Positions 8,100 to 17,527 are shown, numbered from the stretch's first letter. The stretch: DNA of 45,235 nucleotides from Gammaproteobacteria bacterium (GCA_018222825.1 JAAEZO010000005.1:1-45235); one strand, 5' to 3'. Program-made: numbers and translations. The notes: a model not told the origin generated them from the letters alone.

Positions 8100-8681
8100 T
8101 TACTTGGCGAAGTTTTCTGCCACGAATTCCCAGTTAACCAGAGACCAGAAGGCCTTCACATAGTCGGGACGCACGTTGCGGTAGTCGATGTAGTAGGCGT
8201 GTTCCCATACATCGCAGGTCAGCAGCGGAGTGGCGGCGTCGGTCAGCGGGCAACCGGCGTTGGAGGTGTTGGCGATGGCTACAGAGCCGTCGGCCTTCTT
8301 CACCAGCCAGGTCCAGCCGGAGCCGAAGTTGGTCACACAGGATTTGGTGAACTCTTCCTTGAAGGTATCGAAAGAACCGAACGCGGCATTGATGGCATCA
8401 GCCAGAGCGCCAGTAGGTTCGCCGCCACCGTTGGGAGCCAGACAGTTCCAGTAGAAGGTGTGGTTCCAGATCTGGGCGGCGTTGTTGAAGATGCCACCGG
8501 TAGAAGAGGTGATGATCTCTTCCAGAGACTTGCCTTCGAACTCGGTACCGGGAACCAGGTTGTTCAGGTTGACCACGTAGGAGTTGTGGTGCTTACCGTG
8601 GTGATATTCCAGGGTTTCCTGAGAGATATGCGGTTCCAGAGCATTTTTGGCGTAGGGCAGAGCGGGAAGTTCAAATGCCAT
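8100..8681 (-). CDS. sodB: Iron superoxide dismutase
   Basis: This encodes 193 residues, the usual length of SodB. It dismutates superoxide to oxygen and hydrogen peroxide in the cytoplasm. All four metal ligands are present at the expected positions: H27, H74, D157 (in TCDVWEHAY) and H161. The glutamine of NNAAQIWNH (Q70) and the overall sequence indicate the iron rather than the manganese type. ATG at 8681 has GGAG nine bases upstream. The longer frame to 8774 is non-coding in appearance. The transcript has a leader of about 115 bases if the TACAAT box at 8803-8808 is used. Control by iron through a RyhB-like RNA is known in E. coli but is not shown here. Confidence 0.97.
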   Translation of the reverse strand: MAFELPALPYAKNALEPHISQETLEYHHGKHHNSYVVNLNNLVPGTEFEGKSLEEIITSSTGGIFNNAAQIWNHTFYWNCLAPNGGGEPTGALADAINAAFGSFDTFKEEFTKSCVTNFGSGWTWLVKKADGSVAIANTSNAGCPLTDAATPLLTCDVWEHAYYIDYRNVRPDYVKAFWSLVNWEFVAENFAK

Positions 8682-9043
8682 TATTATATTCTCCATTTTG
8701 ATGGTGCCAGCCTGAGGCTGATCTAGACATTGCTGACTTGCTTTCTTTCCATGGCGGGGCGGCCGACATTTCATAGCCGCAAACCGCTAAATTGCTGAAA
8801 GGATTGTAGCAGTTTGCCGGACGGCTAAACAACAATAGCTTTTGTAGGGGTACACAGGGGCGGTAAGGGCGTCGACAACGGCGATGTTCAGCCGAAATGA
8901 CATCGATCGCGACTCTGCTCAGGTTAATGTATTGCCAATACCAATTTATGGCGTCCCACTCTTGTGACGAGAGAGGGATAAAGTAGAATGGAGCCTTAAT
9001 AAATCATGTTTTTTAACATAACCGTCGTCTGCTGAGGTGCCCC
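8682..9043. other. Divergent intergenic region between sodB and grxD
   Basis: This 362-base stretch contains no gene. It holds the probable sodB -10 box TACAAT (minus strand, 8803-8808) and the grxD promoter (8962-8989). I see no clear palindrome or Fur-type box. Confidence 0.6.
8962..8989 (+). promoter_or_regulatory. grxD promoter
   Basis: TTGTGA (8962-8967), a 16-base spacer and TAGAAT (8984-8989) lie 54 bases ahead of the grxD start. Confidence 0.55.
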
Positions 9044-9382
9044 ATGGACACAATTGAAAAAATCAAAACCCAAATCAGTGAAAATCCGATTCTGCTTTAC
9101 ATGAAAGGGTCGCCCAAATTTCCCAGCTGTGGTTTTTCTGCCCAGGCCTCTCAGGCATTGATGAATTGTGGCGAACCCTTCGCCTACGTGGATATTCTGC
9201 AGAACCCGGAAATTCGTGCCGAACTGCCGAAGTACGCCAACTGGCCGACCTTCCCCCAGCTGTGGGTTGACGGTGAGCTGGTCGGCGGTTGCGACATCAT
9301 CATGGAAATGTTCCAGCAGGGTGAACTGCAGCCGCTGATCAAGGAAACGGCCGCCAAGTATCCCAAGTCCGAGCAAGAGTAA
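9044..9382 (+). CDS. grxD: Monothiol glutaredoxin 4
   Basis: This encodes 112 residues. The CGFS active site (C29-S32, within FPSCGFSAQAS) defines the monothiol Grx4/GrxD family, which binds a [2Fe-2S] cluster with glutathione and takes part in iron-sulfur cluster delivery. The conserved WPTFPQLWVDGELVGG and GCDI segments, which contact glutathione, are present. ATG at 9044 follows GAGG with suitable spacing. It is monocistronic, with its own promoter and a strong terminator. It lies divergent from sodB, another gene linked to iron metabolism, although the adjacency may be incidental. Confidence 0.96.
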   Translation: MDTIEKIKTQISENPILLYMKGSPKFPSCGFSAQASQALMNCGEPFAYVDILQNPEIRAELPKYANWPTFPQLWVDGELVGGCDIIMEMFQQGELQPLIKETAAKYPKSEQE

Positions 9383-9424
9383 GCGAACAAACAGCGCCAG
9401 GCCGTAAGCGTCAAGCGCTCAGTA

Positions 9425-9452
9425 AAAAGCCCGAATCAATTCGGGCTTTTTT
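9425..9452. terminator. Terminator between grxD and tusE
   Basis: AAAAGCCCGAA and TTCGGGCTTTT pair around TCAA. It can serve both convergent transcripts. Confidence 0.9.
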
Positions 9453-9474
9453 GTGTCTGCTGGCGGCATTACAT

Positions 9475-9810
9475 CTAGATACACTTCACCGGTTTGGGCA
9501 GTCCGGCCAGCTTGGTGGCCTGTTTGGCCGGCCCCTTGGGAAACAATCGGTACAGATAACGGCTGTTGCCCTTTTCTTCGCCCAGCTCTTTGGCCATGGC
9601 CTTGACCAGGGCACGCATGGCCGGAGAGGTGTTGTACTTGAGATAAAAATCGCGCACAAACTGGATCACTTCCCGATGCTCGGGAGTCAGCGTGATGCCT
9701 TCCTGCTCGGCCAGAATAGCCACCATCTCCGGCTGCCAGTCCTGATGCTGTTTAAGATAGCCCTGGGCATCGGTATCGATAGTGCGACCTTCAAACTCGA
9801 ACATAATCAT
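9475..9810 (-). CDS. tusE: Sulfur relay protein TusE (DsrC family)
   Basis: This encodes 111 residues. The DsrC/TusE family accepts persulfide sulfur from TusBCD and passes it to MnmA for 2-thiolation of wobble uridine in tRNA. The penultimate cysteine in the invariant tail GLPKPVKCI (C110) is the persulfide carrier. [16 protein letters not shown] and [19 protein letters not shown] are family hallmarks. It begins MIMFEF. Starts at 9810 and 9804 are both possible, because a purine-rich GAGGATAAAGAAG lies upstream. It follows yccS by 31 bases on the same strand. In E. coli tusE neighbours yccA, so the region is partly syntenic. Confidence 0.95.
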   Translation of the reverse strand: MIMFEFEGRTIDTDAQGYLKQHQDWQPEMVAILAEQEGITLTPEHREVIQFVRDFYLKYNTSPAMRALVKAMAKELGEEKGNSRYLYRLFPKGPAKQATKLAGLPKPVKCI

Positions 9811-9841
9811 TCATCTTCTTTATCCTCTAGGGCCGGTGATT

Positions 9842-12001
9842 TTACCCAAGTCTCGGACTGGGTGCATCCTTCGCTGGTGTTTGCTGTTGAAAGCCCCGGG
9901 CTAGCTGATACAGATCGTTCACCAGCAGAGTGATATGACCCAATAACTGCTCACTGAGGATCTGCCATTCAGCATCGGTGCCGGCATCGGCTGCTGCCGT
10001 GTCGATCGGCAGGGGGGGATAGACCGGCAAACTCTCTTCGCTACGTAATGCGCGGGCCGAGGCCAGTAGGCGGGATACCAGCTGCTGGACTTGTTCGTCC
10101 TGCAACAGTGGGCTGTGCCTGCGATGGGCGCCGAGAGTGGACAGGTAAGACAACAGCGCATGGTTGCGATAGGCGATATCGAAACATAGGTTCAGCCAGT
10201 ATCTGGGCACCGGCTCCACCCGAATATTTTGCCAGGCCAGTGCCAGCTGATTATCCGCCAGGTGAGCCTGCTTGCGCGGCAGCCGATAGCCGAGTTCGTC
10301 ATCCCGCCCGTGTTTGAACTGTCGGGCAATGGCTTCCAGATAATGAGCGTTGGCTTCCATTGCATCGGCCATCAGCCGGGGCAGGTGGCGCCGTTGCCAG
10401 TCGGGCCAGATAAACCAGACTGCCACAAAGGCCAGGGCGCAACCGGTCAGGGTGTCCAATAGCCGGGGCAGGAACACCGGCTCAGTTATGCCGCCCTGCA
10501 GGTTGAACGCCAGCAGTACGAACAGAGTAACAAAGCCCACCGCCCAGCTGTAATAGACCTTGACCTGGGTAAAGAAGATAAAGATGGCCAGCAACAGTAT
10601 CACCAGCTGGGCACCGACCGAGGGAAAGACATAGAGCAGAGGAATGGCCGCCACAATGCCTCCAATCGTGCCCAGGGTTCGTTGCACCAAACGTTTGCGG
10701 GTGGCACTGAAGCTTGGCTGACAGACAAAAAGAATGGTCATTAGTATCCAGTAGCCACGCTCAAGCTCGAAGCCGGCAATCAGGCTGTAACCGAGGGCAA
10801 AGCACAGGCTCAGGCGCACTCCGTGGCGAAACAACAGCGAATTGGGATGCAGCAGGGCCTTCAGCTTGGGCCAGAACGGCATCGGATCCGGACGGGCCAG
10901 CTCGACGGATATCTCCTCGGTCAGGGGTTGGCGCCGGGTCAGCGCTTCGGCCCGCAACAAGGCCTGATTCAGGTGCACCATATTGCGGCCGAGAAATTTC
11001 ATCGGGCTGAGCAGGGAGCGGGGGTAATGCTGTTTGAGGTGGCTGTAATCCAACTGGTCTTGCAGGGCGGTCAGTTCCCAGGTGATACGTTTGCTGTGTT
11101 GATAGCCATTGTGCGTGAGAATGGCATAGCCAAGCCGGTAGCAGGCTTCGCCCAGCTCCACCAGCAGAGTCTGATAACCGGCCAGCACATCAACCTGTTT
11201 CAGATCCCGGTTGAGTTGCTGATAGGAATAATGACTGGAAGTGGCGCGTTCGTGCATCTCCTGCACCAGCAGGTAAAGTGCCAGCAGACGGCCCAGTTCC
11301 TGACCCTGCTTGTCCCGGCCCTGTATACGGCGATTCAGCATCAGCTTGGTGGTTTCGAGGGCGCTGACCAGCTGGATATTGATCTGGGCCAGCTGATGGC
11401 GCAGATGTTGGTGTTGTTCTTCGGGACTGTCGAAGAAGCGGGACTTTTCCAGCAGATAGCGGGACAGGGCAAAGTAGCACTGGGCCAGTTGTTCATGCAC
11501 CTGCTTGTAGGGCCAGACCAACAGCACCAACCACGACAGCAGGCCGTACCAGGCCGCCCCCATCGTCAACAGCAGCGGCTGATACCAGAACGAGGGGCTG
11601 TCGGCATGGCCCTGCATGGCATAGAGCGACACCAGCAGGGTGCCGAAGCCGAGGGTACCGGCGCCAGGCCCCCAGGCCCCCAGCAGGATCAGCACCAGGG
11701 TGCTGAACACCAGTAGCGGGCCGAACACCAGTGGAGCGTCGATAAGCAGGGTTACCAGGGTGATGGCGCAAAAAAAGCACAACAGGCTTAACAGCAGATG
11801 GCGCAGCCGGCCTTTGGGGTCCTGATCCACCTCGCTCAGGGCTCCGGCCATGGCGCCCAGAGTCAGAGTAACGGCGGCAGGCGTCTGTTCCAGCCACCAG
11901 CCGGGTAACAGCAGGCTGGCCATGGCCAGCAGTACTTTCAGGGCAAAGAAGAAATGGCTGTCGGTAAAGACTCGCCTGATCCAGATGGTTGCGGGAGACA
12001 T
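9842..12001 (-). CDS. yccS: YccS family inner-membrane transport protein
   Basis: This encodes 719 residues, matching E. coli YccS (about 720). Two blocks of hydrophobic segments (about 20-170 and 395-530) flank a large cytoplasmic helical region. A second soluble region ends the protein. This duplicated layout is that of the FUSC/aromatic-acid exporter-like superfamily. RGYWILMTILFVCQPSFSATRKRLVQR at the start of the second membrane block is strongly YccS-like (FUSC-like domain). The physiological substrate is not established. It probably forms a transcription unit with tusE. The yccA terminator lies upstream. Confidence 0.9.
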   Translation of the reverse strand: MSPATIWIRRVFTDSHFFFALKVLLAMASLLLPGWWLEQTPAAVTLTLGAMAGALSEVDQDPKGRLRHLLLSLLCFFCAITLVTLLIDAPLVFGPLLVFSTLVLILLGAWGPGAGTLGFGTLLVSLYAMQGHADSPSFWYQPLLLTMGAAWYGLLSWLVLLVWPYKQVHEQLAQCYFALSRYLLEKSRFFDSPEEQHQHLRHQLAQINIQLVSALETTKLMLNRRIQGRDKQGQELGRLLALYLLVQEMHERATSSHYSYQQLNRDLKQVDVLAGYQTLLVELGEACYRLGYAILTHNGYQHSKRITWELTALQDQLDYSHLKQHYPRSLLSPMKFLGRNMVHLNQALLRAEALTRRQPLTEEISVELARPDPMPFWPKLKALLHPNSLLFRHGVRLSLCFALGYSLIAGFELERGYWILMTILFVCQPSFSATRKRLVQRTLGTIGGIVAAIPLLYVFPSVGAQLVILLLAIFIFFTQVKVYYSWAVGFVTLFVLLAFNLQGGITEPVFLPRLLDTLTGCALAFVAVWFIWPDWQRRHLPRLMADAMEANAHYLEAIARQFKHGRDDELGYRLPRKQAHLADNQLALAWQNIRVEPVPRYWLNLCFDIAYRNHALLSYLSTLGAHRRHSPLLQDEQVQQLVSRLLASARALRSEESLPVYPPLPIDTAAADAGTDAEWQILSEQLLGHITLLVNDLYQLARGFQQQTPAKDAPSPRLG

Positions 12002-12075
12002 AGGACACTTTCAAAATACCGGGCTTATGCTCGATGATACTCGAGTCGGCGCCGAACAACAGATATTGCGGCCAC

Positions 12076-12102
12076 AAAAAAGCCCCATGAAGGGGCTTTT
12101 TG
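12076..12102 (-). terminator. yccA terminator
   Basis: AAAAGCCCC and GGGGCTTTT pair around a 5-base loop between yccA and yccS. A T-run follows on the minus strand. Confidence 0.9.
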
Positions 12103-12123
12103 CACTCGATGAGCGGGGAAGCA

Positions 12124-12783
12124 TTAATCCCGGCTCAGACCCAGCAGTTGCAGCAGGCTGAGGAAGATATTGAAGATGGACACATACAGCGTCACGGTGG
12201 CGGAGATATAGTTCTGCTCGCCGCCGTGGATGATGGCGCTGGTCTGCATCAGGATGGCACCGGACGAGAACAGAATGAACAGCGCGCTCAGGGCCAGGCT
12301 CAGTGCCGGCAGGGCCAGGAAAATATTGGCGACGATACCGACCAGCAGCACCACAAAGCCCGCCATCATCATGCCGCCGAGGAAGGACATGTCCTTCTTG
12401 GTGGTCAGCACATAGGCAGACAGCGACAGGAAGGTCAGGGCGGTGCCACCCAGTGCCAGCATCACGGTTTCGGTACCTGAAGCGGTGCTCAGGTAATAGT
12501 TGATGATGGGCCCTATGGTGTAACCGGTGAAGGCGGTAAAGGCGAAGATAAACAGCAGGCCCAGACCGCTGTTGCGGTTACGCTCGGTCAGGTACATCAG
12601 GCCGTAAAAACCGACCAGGGTAATGATGAGACCCGGGCGGGGCAGGGCCAGCATGGCGCTGACGCCGGCAGACAGCGAGGCCACGACCAGGGTCAGGCCC
12701 AGCAGCATATAGGTGTTACGCAGTACCTTGTTGGTCGCCAGCACACCCGACTGGGTACGGGACAGAGTATCGTTATATCGCAT
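12124..12783 (-). CDS. yccA: YccA, Bax inhibitor-1 family membrane protein
   Basis: This encodes 219 residues, identical in length to E. coli YccA. Seven hydrophobic segments are visible. The conserved LATNKVLRNTYMLLG start, SAYVLTTKKDMSFLGGMMMAG and IIHGGEQNYISATVTLYVS match YccA. In E. coli this protein interacts with the FtsH protease and can protect a jammed SecY translocon. An aspartate-containing C-terminal helix ending LGLSRD is typical. ATG at 12783 follows GGAGT. The gene lies beside tRNA-Ser(UGA), as in E. coli. Confidence 0.95.
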   Translation of the reverse strand: MRYNDTLSRTQSGVLATNKVLRNTYMLLGLTLVVASLSAGVSAMLALPRPGLIITLVGFYGLMYLTERNRNSGLGLLFIFAFTAFTGYTIGPIINYYLSTASGTETVMLALGGTALTFLSLSAYVLTTKKDMSFLGGMMMAGFVVLLVGIVANIFLALPALSLALSALFILFSSGAILMQTSAIIHGGEQNYISATVTLYVSIFNIFLSLLQLLGLSRD

Positions 12784-12982
12784 CGTTCAGACTCCTTTAG
12801 TGTCTAAAACCTGTGTTCGAATAAAGTATGAAGAACAGGACGACTAAAAATAATACTGCTCATTTGGACATAACATGACCCGGTTGTCGAGCTTTCTATT
12901 CCCGAATTCAAGGGCTTGCTCCGTGAGTATATGTCAATGTGATCACAAAATGCCCACTTGAACCGGTATTGGCATTTATCAG

Positions 12983-13012
12983 TTTACAAGGCGGCACCGC
13001 CTTGGGTAGTAT
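12983..13012 (+). promoter_or_regulatory. tRNA-Ser promoter
   Basis: TTTACA (12983-12988), an 18-base spacer and TAGTAT (13007-13012) are followed by a GC-rich discriminator (GCACGGCG). That discriminator is a feature of stable-RNA promoters under stringent control. The start is predicted a few bases ahead of the mature tRNA. Confidence 0.65.
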
Positions 13013-13022
13013 GCACGGCGTC

Positions 13023-13113
13023 GGAGGGGTGGCAGAGTGGTTGAATGCACCGGTCTTGAAAACCGGCATGGGTTTATAGCCCATCCAGGGTTCAAATCCC
13101 TGCTCCTCCGCCA
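13023..13113 (+). tRNA. serT: tRNA-Ser, anticodon UGA
   Basis: This is a 91-base tRNA with encoded CCA. The acceptor GGAGGGG pairs with CTCCTCC (one G-T pair), followed by discriminator G. The anticodon stem CCGGT/ACCGG encloses CTTGAAA, giving anticodon TGA (13057-13059), which reads UCA serine codons. A long variable arm (ATGGG...CCCAT), typical of class II tRNAs, and a T arm CAGGG-TTCAAAT-CCCTG are present. Its place next to yccA equals that of serT in E. coli. Confidence 0.98.
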
Positions 13114-13123
13114 TACCATAGAG

Positions 13124-13157
13124 AAGCCCGCTGTGTTTATTCGCAGCGGGCTTTTTG
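13124..13157 (+). terminator. tRNA-Ser terminator
   Basis: AAGCCCGCTG and CAGCGGGCTT form a 10-bp stem followed by a T-run. Confidence 0.9.
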
Positions 13158-13188
13158 CATTTCCCCGTTCAGAGCTCAGAGGCTGGTC

Positions 13189-13851
13189 ATGGACATTCTG
13201 CTGGAACATCGCGATTACCTCGTTATCAACAAGGCCGCCGGCATCGGCATGCATCAGGAAGGGGAGCAGCCCGGGCTGGTGCGCCAGCTCAGCGAGACCC
13301 TGGGCGAGCCTCTGTATCCGGTACATCGGCTGGACAAGATCACCACCGGCGTTCTGTTGCTGGCCCGCAACACGGATGCCAACCGTGAACTCAGCCGCCA
13401 GTTTGCCGAACGCAGCACTCGCAAATGGTATCTGGCGCTGTCGGATCAAAAGCCGAACAAAAAGCAGGGGCTGATCAAGGGCGACATGGAAAAGGCGCGC
13501 GGCGGCAGCTGGAAACTGTGTCGTACCCAGCAGAATCCGGCCATCACCCGTTTTCACAGCGGTTTGCTGGCCGAAGGCCTGCGCGGTTTCTTGTTACAGC
13601 CACAGACCGGCAAGACACATCAGTTGCGAGTGGCACTGAAAAGCCAGGGTTGTCCCATTCTGGGTGACAGCCGTTACGGTGGCAGTGCGGCCGACCGGGG
13701 CTATCTGCATGCCTGGCAACTGAGTTTCTCCTATCAGGGCGAGCGGGTCACGGTGCGGGCACCGCTGACCGAAGGCGAGCTGTTCATCAGCCACGCCGCC
13801 GAGCTGGAAAGCTGGGCTACGTCATTGATGGCGGTAACAAAAGTCGACTAA
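13189..13851 (+). CDS. RluA-family pseudouridine synthase, short form
   Basis: This encodes 220 residues. The catalytic motif HRLDKITTGVLLLA is present, with the essential aspartate at residue 49. A later RLTGKTHQLRVAL-like block appears here as PQTGKTHQLRVAL. There is no N-terminal S4 domain, so it belongs to the short RluA-like group (similar to the TIGR01621 set), not RluC or RluD. The enzyme should isomerise uridine to pseudouridine in an RNA. The target cannot be told from sequence. ATG at 13189 has AGAGG upstream. The next gene follows after 45 bases, so the two may share a message. Confidence 0.85.
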   Translation: MDILLEHRDYLVINKAAGIGMHQEGEQPGLVRQLSETLGEPLYPVHRLDKITTGVLLLARNTDANRELSRQFAERSTRKWYLALSDQKPNKKQGLIKGDMEKARGGSWKLCRTQQNPAITRFHSGLLAEGLRGFLLQPQTGKTHQLRVALKSQGCPILGDSRYGGSAADRGYLHAWQLSFSYQGERVTVRAPLTEGELFISHAAELESWATSLMAVTKVD

Positions 13852-13896
13852 ACTCGGTCATCCTTCACAATGAATGTGAACTAAGGAAGAGACCGA

Positions 13897-14586
13897 ATGG
13901 ATTATTGGATCATGGGCGGCGGTGGCATCGGTTGTGCGCTGTCACAGGCATGCCTCGAACGTGGTGATAAAGTGTCGCTGTTCAGCCGAACCGATCCCGG
14001 TATTGAGGGTGTGGACTGGCTGGCGGTGGACAATACCGATATTGAGGCGCTGGCCGCAGTCACCGGGGAACTTCCGTTACCGGACCGGGTCATCAATACC
14101 CTTGGCATGCTCCATCAGGGCGAACAGCAGCCGGAAAAGCGCATCGAACAATGCACCGAGGCGGCGCTGGCCAACAGTATTCACATCAACACCTGGCCTA
14201 CTCTGGCCATGGCCCGGTTACTCTCTTCCCGCCTGTCACGCCAGCAGCCGCTGCAGTTTGCCGCCCTGTCGGCACGGGTGGGCAGCATCAGCGACAACCG
14301 GGCCGGCGGCTGGTACAGCTACCGTATCAGCAAGGCGGCACTCAACATGGCGATCAAAACCCTGAGCATAGAGTGGCAACGGCGCTTTCCCGCCGCCTCT
14401 GTGGTGGGGCTGCACCCGGGCACCGTGGCCACGGGCTTGTCGGCGCCGTTTCGCTCCGGTCTGGCCGAGGGCCAACTGCACAGTCCACAACAGACGGCTC
14501 AACATCTGCTGGCGGTGCTGGACGGCCTTGGTCCCGAACAGTCCGGCCGAATCTTCGCCTGGGACGGGCAGGAAATTCAGCCCTGA
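13897..14586 (+). CDS. Short-chain dehydrogenase/reductase, C-factor-like
   Basis: This encodes 229 residues. The Rossmann signature is MGGGGIGCALS (residues 6-16). The NxxG element is NTLG (67-70). The catalytic serine is S125 and the YxxxK pair is Y142/K146 in YSYRISK. All catalytic elements are therefore intact. The C-terminus PGTVATGLSAPF resembles the CsgA (C-factor)-like SDR subgroup. The substrate is unknown. AAGGAAG upstream supports the start at 13897. It is followed 85 bases later by fruB but has no evident link to fructose metabolism. Confidence 0.85.
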   Translation: MDYWIMGGGGIGCALSQACLERGDKVSLFSRTDPGIEGVDWLAVDNTDIEALAAVTGELPLPDRVINTLGMLHQGEQQPEKRIEQCTEAALANSIHINTWPTLAMARLLSSRLSRQQPLQFAALSARVGSISDNRAGGWYSYRISKAALNMAIKTLSIEWQRRFPAASVVGLHPGTVATGLSAPFRSGLAEGQLHSPQQTAQHLLAVLDGLGPEQSGRIFAWDGQEIQP

Positions 14587-14671
14587 TGGTGCAGCATCGT
14601 TATCCGCCGGTCAGTAACGATTGGCATGACGTTGAATTGCGATTCTCCTTTGTCCATCAGCAGGTGACGCC

Positions 14672-17527
14672 ATGCTTGAACTGACTGCGCAAGACATAAA
14701 AACCGGAGTGTCTCTTGCCGATAAGGCCGCCGTCATTCAGGCGCTGGCCGACTGGCTGGAGCAGGACGGCCATGTTGCTGCCGGTTACGGTGTCGGCCTG
14801 TTGGCGCGTGAGGTGCAAGCCTCCACCTACCTGGGCCAGGGTATTGCCATTCCCCACGGCACTCGGCAGTGCCGTCATCTGATCAAAAAAACCGGCATCA
14901 AGGTGATGCATCTGCCCGATGGGGTCCCCTGGGATGATGGTGAAACAGCCTACCTGGTGCTGGGCATCGCCGCCCGCTTCGACGAGCATCTGGATCTGCT
15001 TAAACAATTGGCCCGAACCCTGTCGCGGGACGGCTTGCTAGAGCGGGTCCAGGCCATTCGGGAGCCGCGAGAAGTCTTGCAGCTGTTGCAGGGCGATACC
15101 GAGTCGAGTACCGAAACGGAGCTCATGCCGAGCGTCGAGCAGGTGAGCATCAAGGCCGATGCCGGTTCACTGGGGCAACTGATCGAACAGGCCGCCACCT
15201 TGATGCACTTGCCCCCGAGTGAAGCGACGGCCTTGCAGCAGAATGATGCGATGCATATCGGCCAGGGCTGGTGGCTGCAGCAGGTTTCGACCCATGGACA
15301 ACCCCGAGCGGCGTTGTTGACTGCGGCCAGTGCAGCCATCACTCATCGTCAACAGCCGGTATCCGGCCTGCTGGCACTGGCGGTCAATGGCATGGCACAC
15401 AAGACGCTGCTGACCCGAATAGCCGACTGGCTGGCGGCGAACCGAGGGGCCGAGTTGGCGGGGCTGAATTCGGCCGAAGTGCTGATGGAAGCGCTACAAC
15501 AAGGGCCGCCGTTCGCAAACCGTCATCAACGGTCGGCGGTCGTGCGTAATACTTACGGCCTCCATGCCCGCCCCGGCGCCATGCTGGTGCAGGCCGCCAA
15601 GCCATTTGAGGCGGATATTCAGGTCTGCAATCTCGACGGTGACGAACACTGGGTATCGGCCAAGAGCTTGATGCAGGTGATAGGGCTGGGCGTCAAGCAT
15701 GGGCACCGACTGCTGTTCAGGGCTGAAGGCCCCGATGCCGAGCCTGCCCTTAATGCATTGGCGGAGGCCGTCGATAGGGGCCTGGGGGAGCCGTTTGTGC
15801 CGCCGGAGCCGAAGGCTGACACGGTGGATATTCATGAGCCGCACGCCATTGCACTCAATACACAGGTGCAGGGTGTAGCCGCCTCACCCGGTATGGCCAT
15901 AGGGCCGATATTCGTTGACGCCCCCGTGCAGTTCGATTATCCGCAACAGGCCGAAAATGCCGAGGCAGAACAACAAAAGCTTGAAGGTGCCATCGAGCAG
16001 GCCAGTGCGGAGCTGAACGCGACCTTACGCCAGACCCGTGATACCCAGGCGCGAGACATGATGCGCATGCACCGAGAGCTGCTGGCCGACGCGTCTTTGA
16101 TGCAAGGCGTGAACTGTCGTATCAAGCAGGGTCTGTCTGCCGCCGCCGCCTGGTGGAGCGAAATCGACGCCGCCGCGGGCCGGCAGGCGGCCAGCAGCGA
16201 TGCCTTGCTGGCGGAGCGGGCCGCCGATATTCGCGATATCGGTCGCCGGGTAATGGCGATTTTGTGTCATCGCCATTTACCGCCACCTCCTACACATCCC
16301 TATCTCTGGCTGGCGCAGGATATCGGCCCCTCGCAATTGGTCAACCTGGATACCACCCGAGTGCTGGGGCTGGTGACCGTGGGCGGAGGTGCCTCGTCGC
16401 ACAGCACGATTCTGGCTCGCGCGCTGGGTATTCCGGCATTGGTGGCGGTGGATGAGGCGGTGATGACCTTGCCGTCGGGCACCGAAGCCATTCTCGATGG
16501 TGATGACGGTACGCTCTGGATTGCTCCCGAGGCCGCGGTGCTGGAACAGGCTCGCGCTCAGCAGCAAGAAGAGCAGGGACGGATCGCACAGGACTGGATG
16601 CATCGGCACGAGGCCGCTGTCACCCAGGACGGGCACCGGGTGGAGGTAGCCGCCAACCTGGGGGATACCGCCCGGGTAAAAGAGGTAGCGGACGTAGGTG
16701 CCGCGGGAGTAGGGCTGCTGCGTACCGAGTTTATGTTTATGACCCGGAGTCGATCGCCGGATTTAAAAGATCAATTGGCGCTTTACCGGCAGGCATTCGA
16801 CGCCCTCGAAGGTAAGCCGCTACTGGTTCGTACCCTGGATGTCGGCGGCGACAAACCCCTGCCTTACTGGCCGATGCCGAAAGAAGACAACCCTTTTCTC
16901 GGCGTGCGTGGTATTCGGCTGTGTATGCAAAAGCCCGACGTGCTGGAAACCCAGTTGCGCGCCTTGCTGATGGCGGCCGGCGACAGGCCGCTGCGCATCA
17001 TGTTTCCGATGGTGGCAGACTGGTCCGAATGGCGCTGGGCCAAGGCCCGGTTCGACACCATCCAGGCCGAGGTGCAGGCGACGAATGTGCAGCTCGGCAT
17101 CATGGTGGAGGTGCCTTCCGCCGCGCTCAATGCCGCCGTGTTTGCCGAAGAAGTCGATTTTTTCAGTATTGGTACCAACGATTTGACCCAGTACACACTG
17201 GCGATGGATCGGGGAAACGGCGGGCTGGCGAGACTCTCGGATGGTCTTCATCCGTCGGTGTTGCGCTTGATCAAAATGACGGTGGATGCCGCTCATGCCA
17301 AGAGTAAATGGGTGGGACTCTGTGGTGAGCTGGGCTCGGACCCACAGGCGCTGCCGTTGTTGCTGGGGTTGGGGATGGACGAACTCTCGGTCAGTCTCAA
17401 GCGGGTGCCGCTTATCAAGGCGCAAGTACGAGAATGGCGTCTGAGCACCTGCCGGCAGCTGGCCGAACAGGCGTTGCAGGCAGTCGATGCCCCGGCGGTA
17501 CGGCGCCTGGTAGCCGCGGCGCGATGA
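14672..17527 (+). CDS. fruB: Fructose PTS multiphosphoryl transfer protein (EIIA-HPr-EI fusion)
   Basis: This encodes 951 residues joining three phosphotransferase modules. EIIA(Fru) is at about 1-145 with its histidine at H62 (AIPHGTRQ). A linker domain covers about 150-285. HPr is at about 288-372 with H298 in GLHARPGA. Enzyme I is at about 398-951 with H577 in GGGASSHST, plus DVGGDKPLPY, MVEVPSA and the C-terminal CGELGSDP. It carries phosphate from phosphoenolpyruvate to FruA and should not need separate general PTS proteins. The fusion is known from pseudomonads, Aeromonas and other gammas. AGGTGA precedes the ATG. Its stop overlaps the fruK remnant by ATGA. Confidence 0.95.
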   Translation: MLELTAQDIKTGVSLADKAAVIQALADWLEQDGHVAAGYGVGLLAREVQASTYLGQGIAIPHGTRQCRHLIKKTGIKVMHLPDGVPWDDGETAYLVLGIAARFDEHLDLLKQLARTLSRDGLLERVQAIREPREVLQLLQGDTESSTETELMPSVEQVSIKADAGSLGQLIEQAATLMHLPPSEATALQQNDAMHIGQGWWLQQVSTHGQPRAALLTAASAAITHRQQPVSGLLALAVNGMAHKTLLTRIADWLAANRGAELAGLNSAEVLMEALQQGPPFANRHQRSAVVRNTYGLHARPGAMLVQAAKPFEADIQVCNLDGDEHWVSAKSLMQVIGLGVKHGHRLLFRAEGPDAEPALNALAEAVDRGLGEPFVPPEPKADTVDIHEPHAIALNTQVQGVAASPGMAIGPIFVDAPVQFDYPQQAENAEAEQQKLEGAIEQASAELNATLRQTRDTQARDMMRMHRELLADASLMQGVNCRIKQGLSAAAAWWSEIDAAAGRQAASSDALLAERAADIRDIGRRVMAILCHRHLPPPPTHPYLWLAQDIGPSQLVNLDTTRVLGLVTVGGGASSHSTILARALGIPALVAVDEAVMTLPSGTEAILDGDDGTLWIAPEAAVLEQARAQQQEEQGRIAQDWMHRHEAAVTQDGHRVEVAANLGDTARVKEVADVGAAGVGLLRTEFMFMTRSRSPDLKDQLALYRQAFDALEGKPLLVRTLDVGGDKPLPYWPMPKEDNPFLGVRGIRLCMQKPDVLETQLRALLMAAGDRPLRIMFPMVADWSEWRWAKARFDTIQAEVQATNVQLGIMVEVPSAALNAAVFAEEVDFFSIGTNDLTQYTLAMDRGNGGLARLSDGLHPSVLRLIKMTVDAAHAKSKWVGLCGELGSDPQALPLLLGLGMDELSVSLKRVPLIKAQVREWRLSTCRQLAEQALQAVDAPAVRRLVAAAR

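Noticed and set aside
12979-13557. A 192-codon minus-strand frame across the tRNA-Ser gene
   Set aside because: It reads antisense through a functional tRNA and the pseudouridine synthase gene.
14625-14650. Possible Cra/FruR box ahead of fruB (TGAATTGCGATTC)
   Set aside because: Only one half-site fits the TGAAnCGnTTCA pattern, so the match is within chance.
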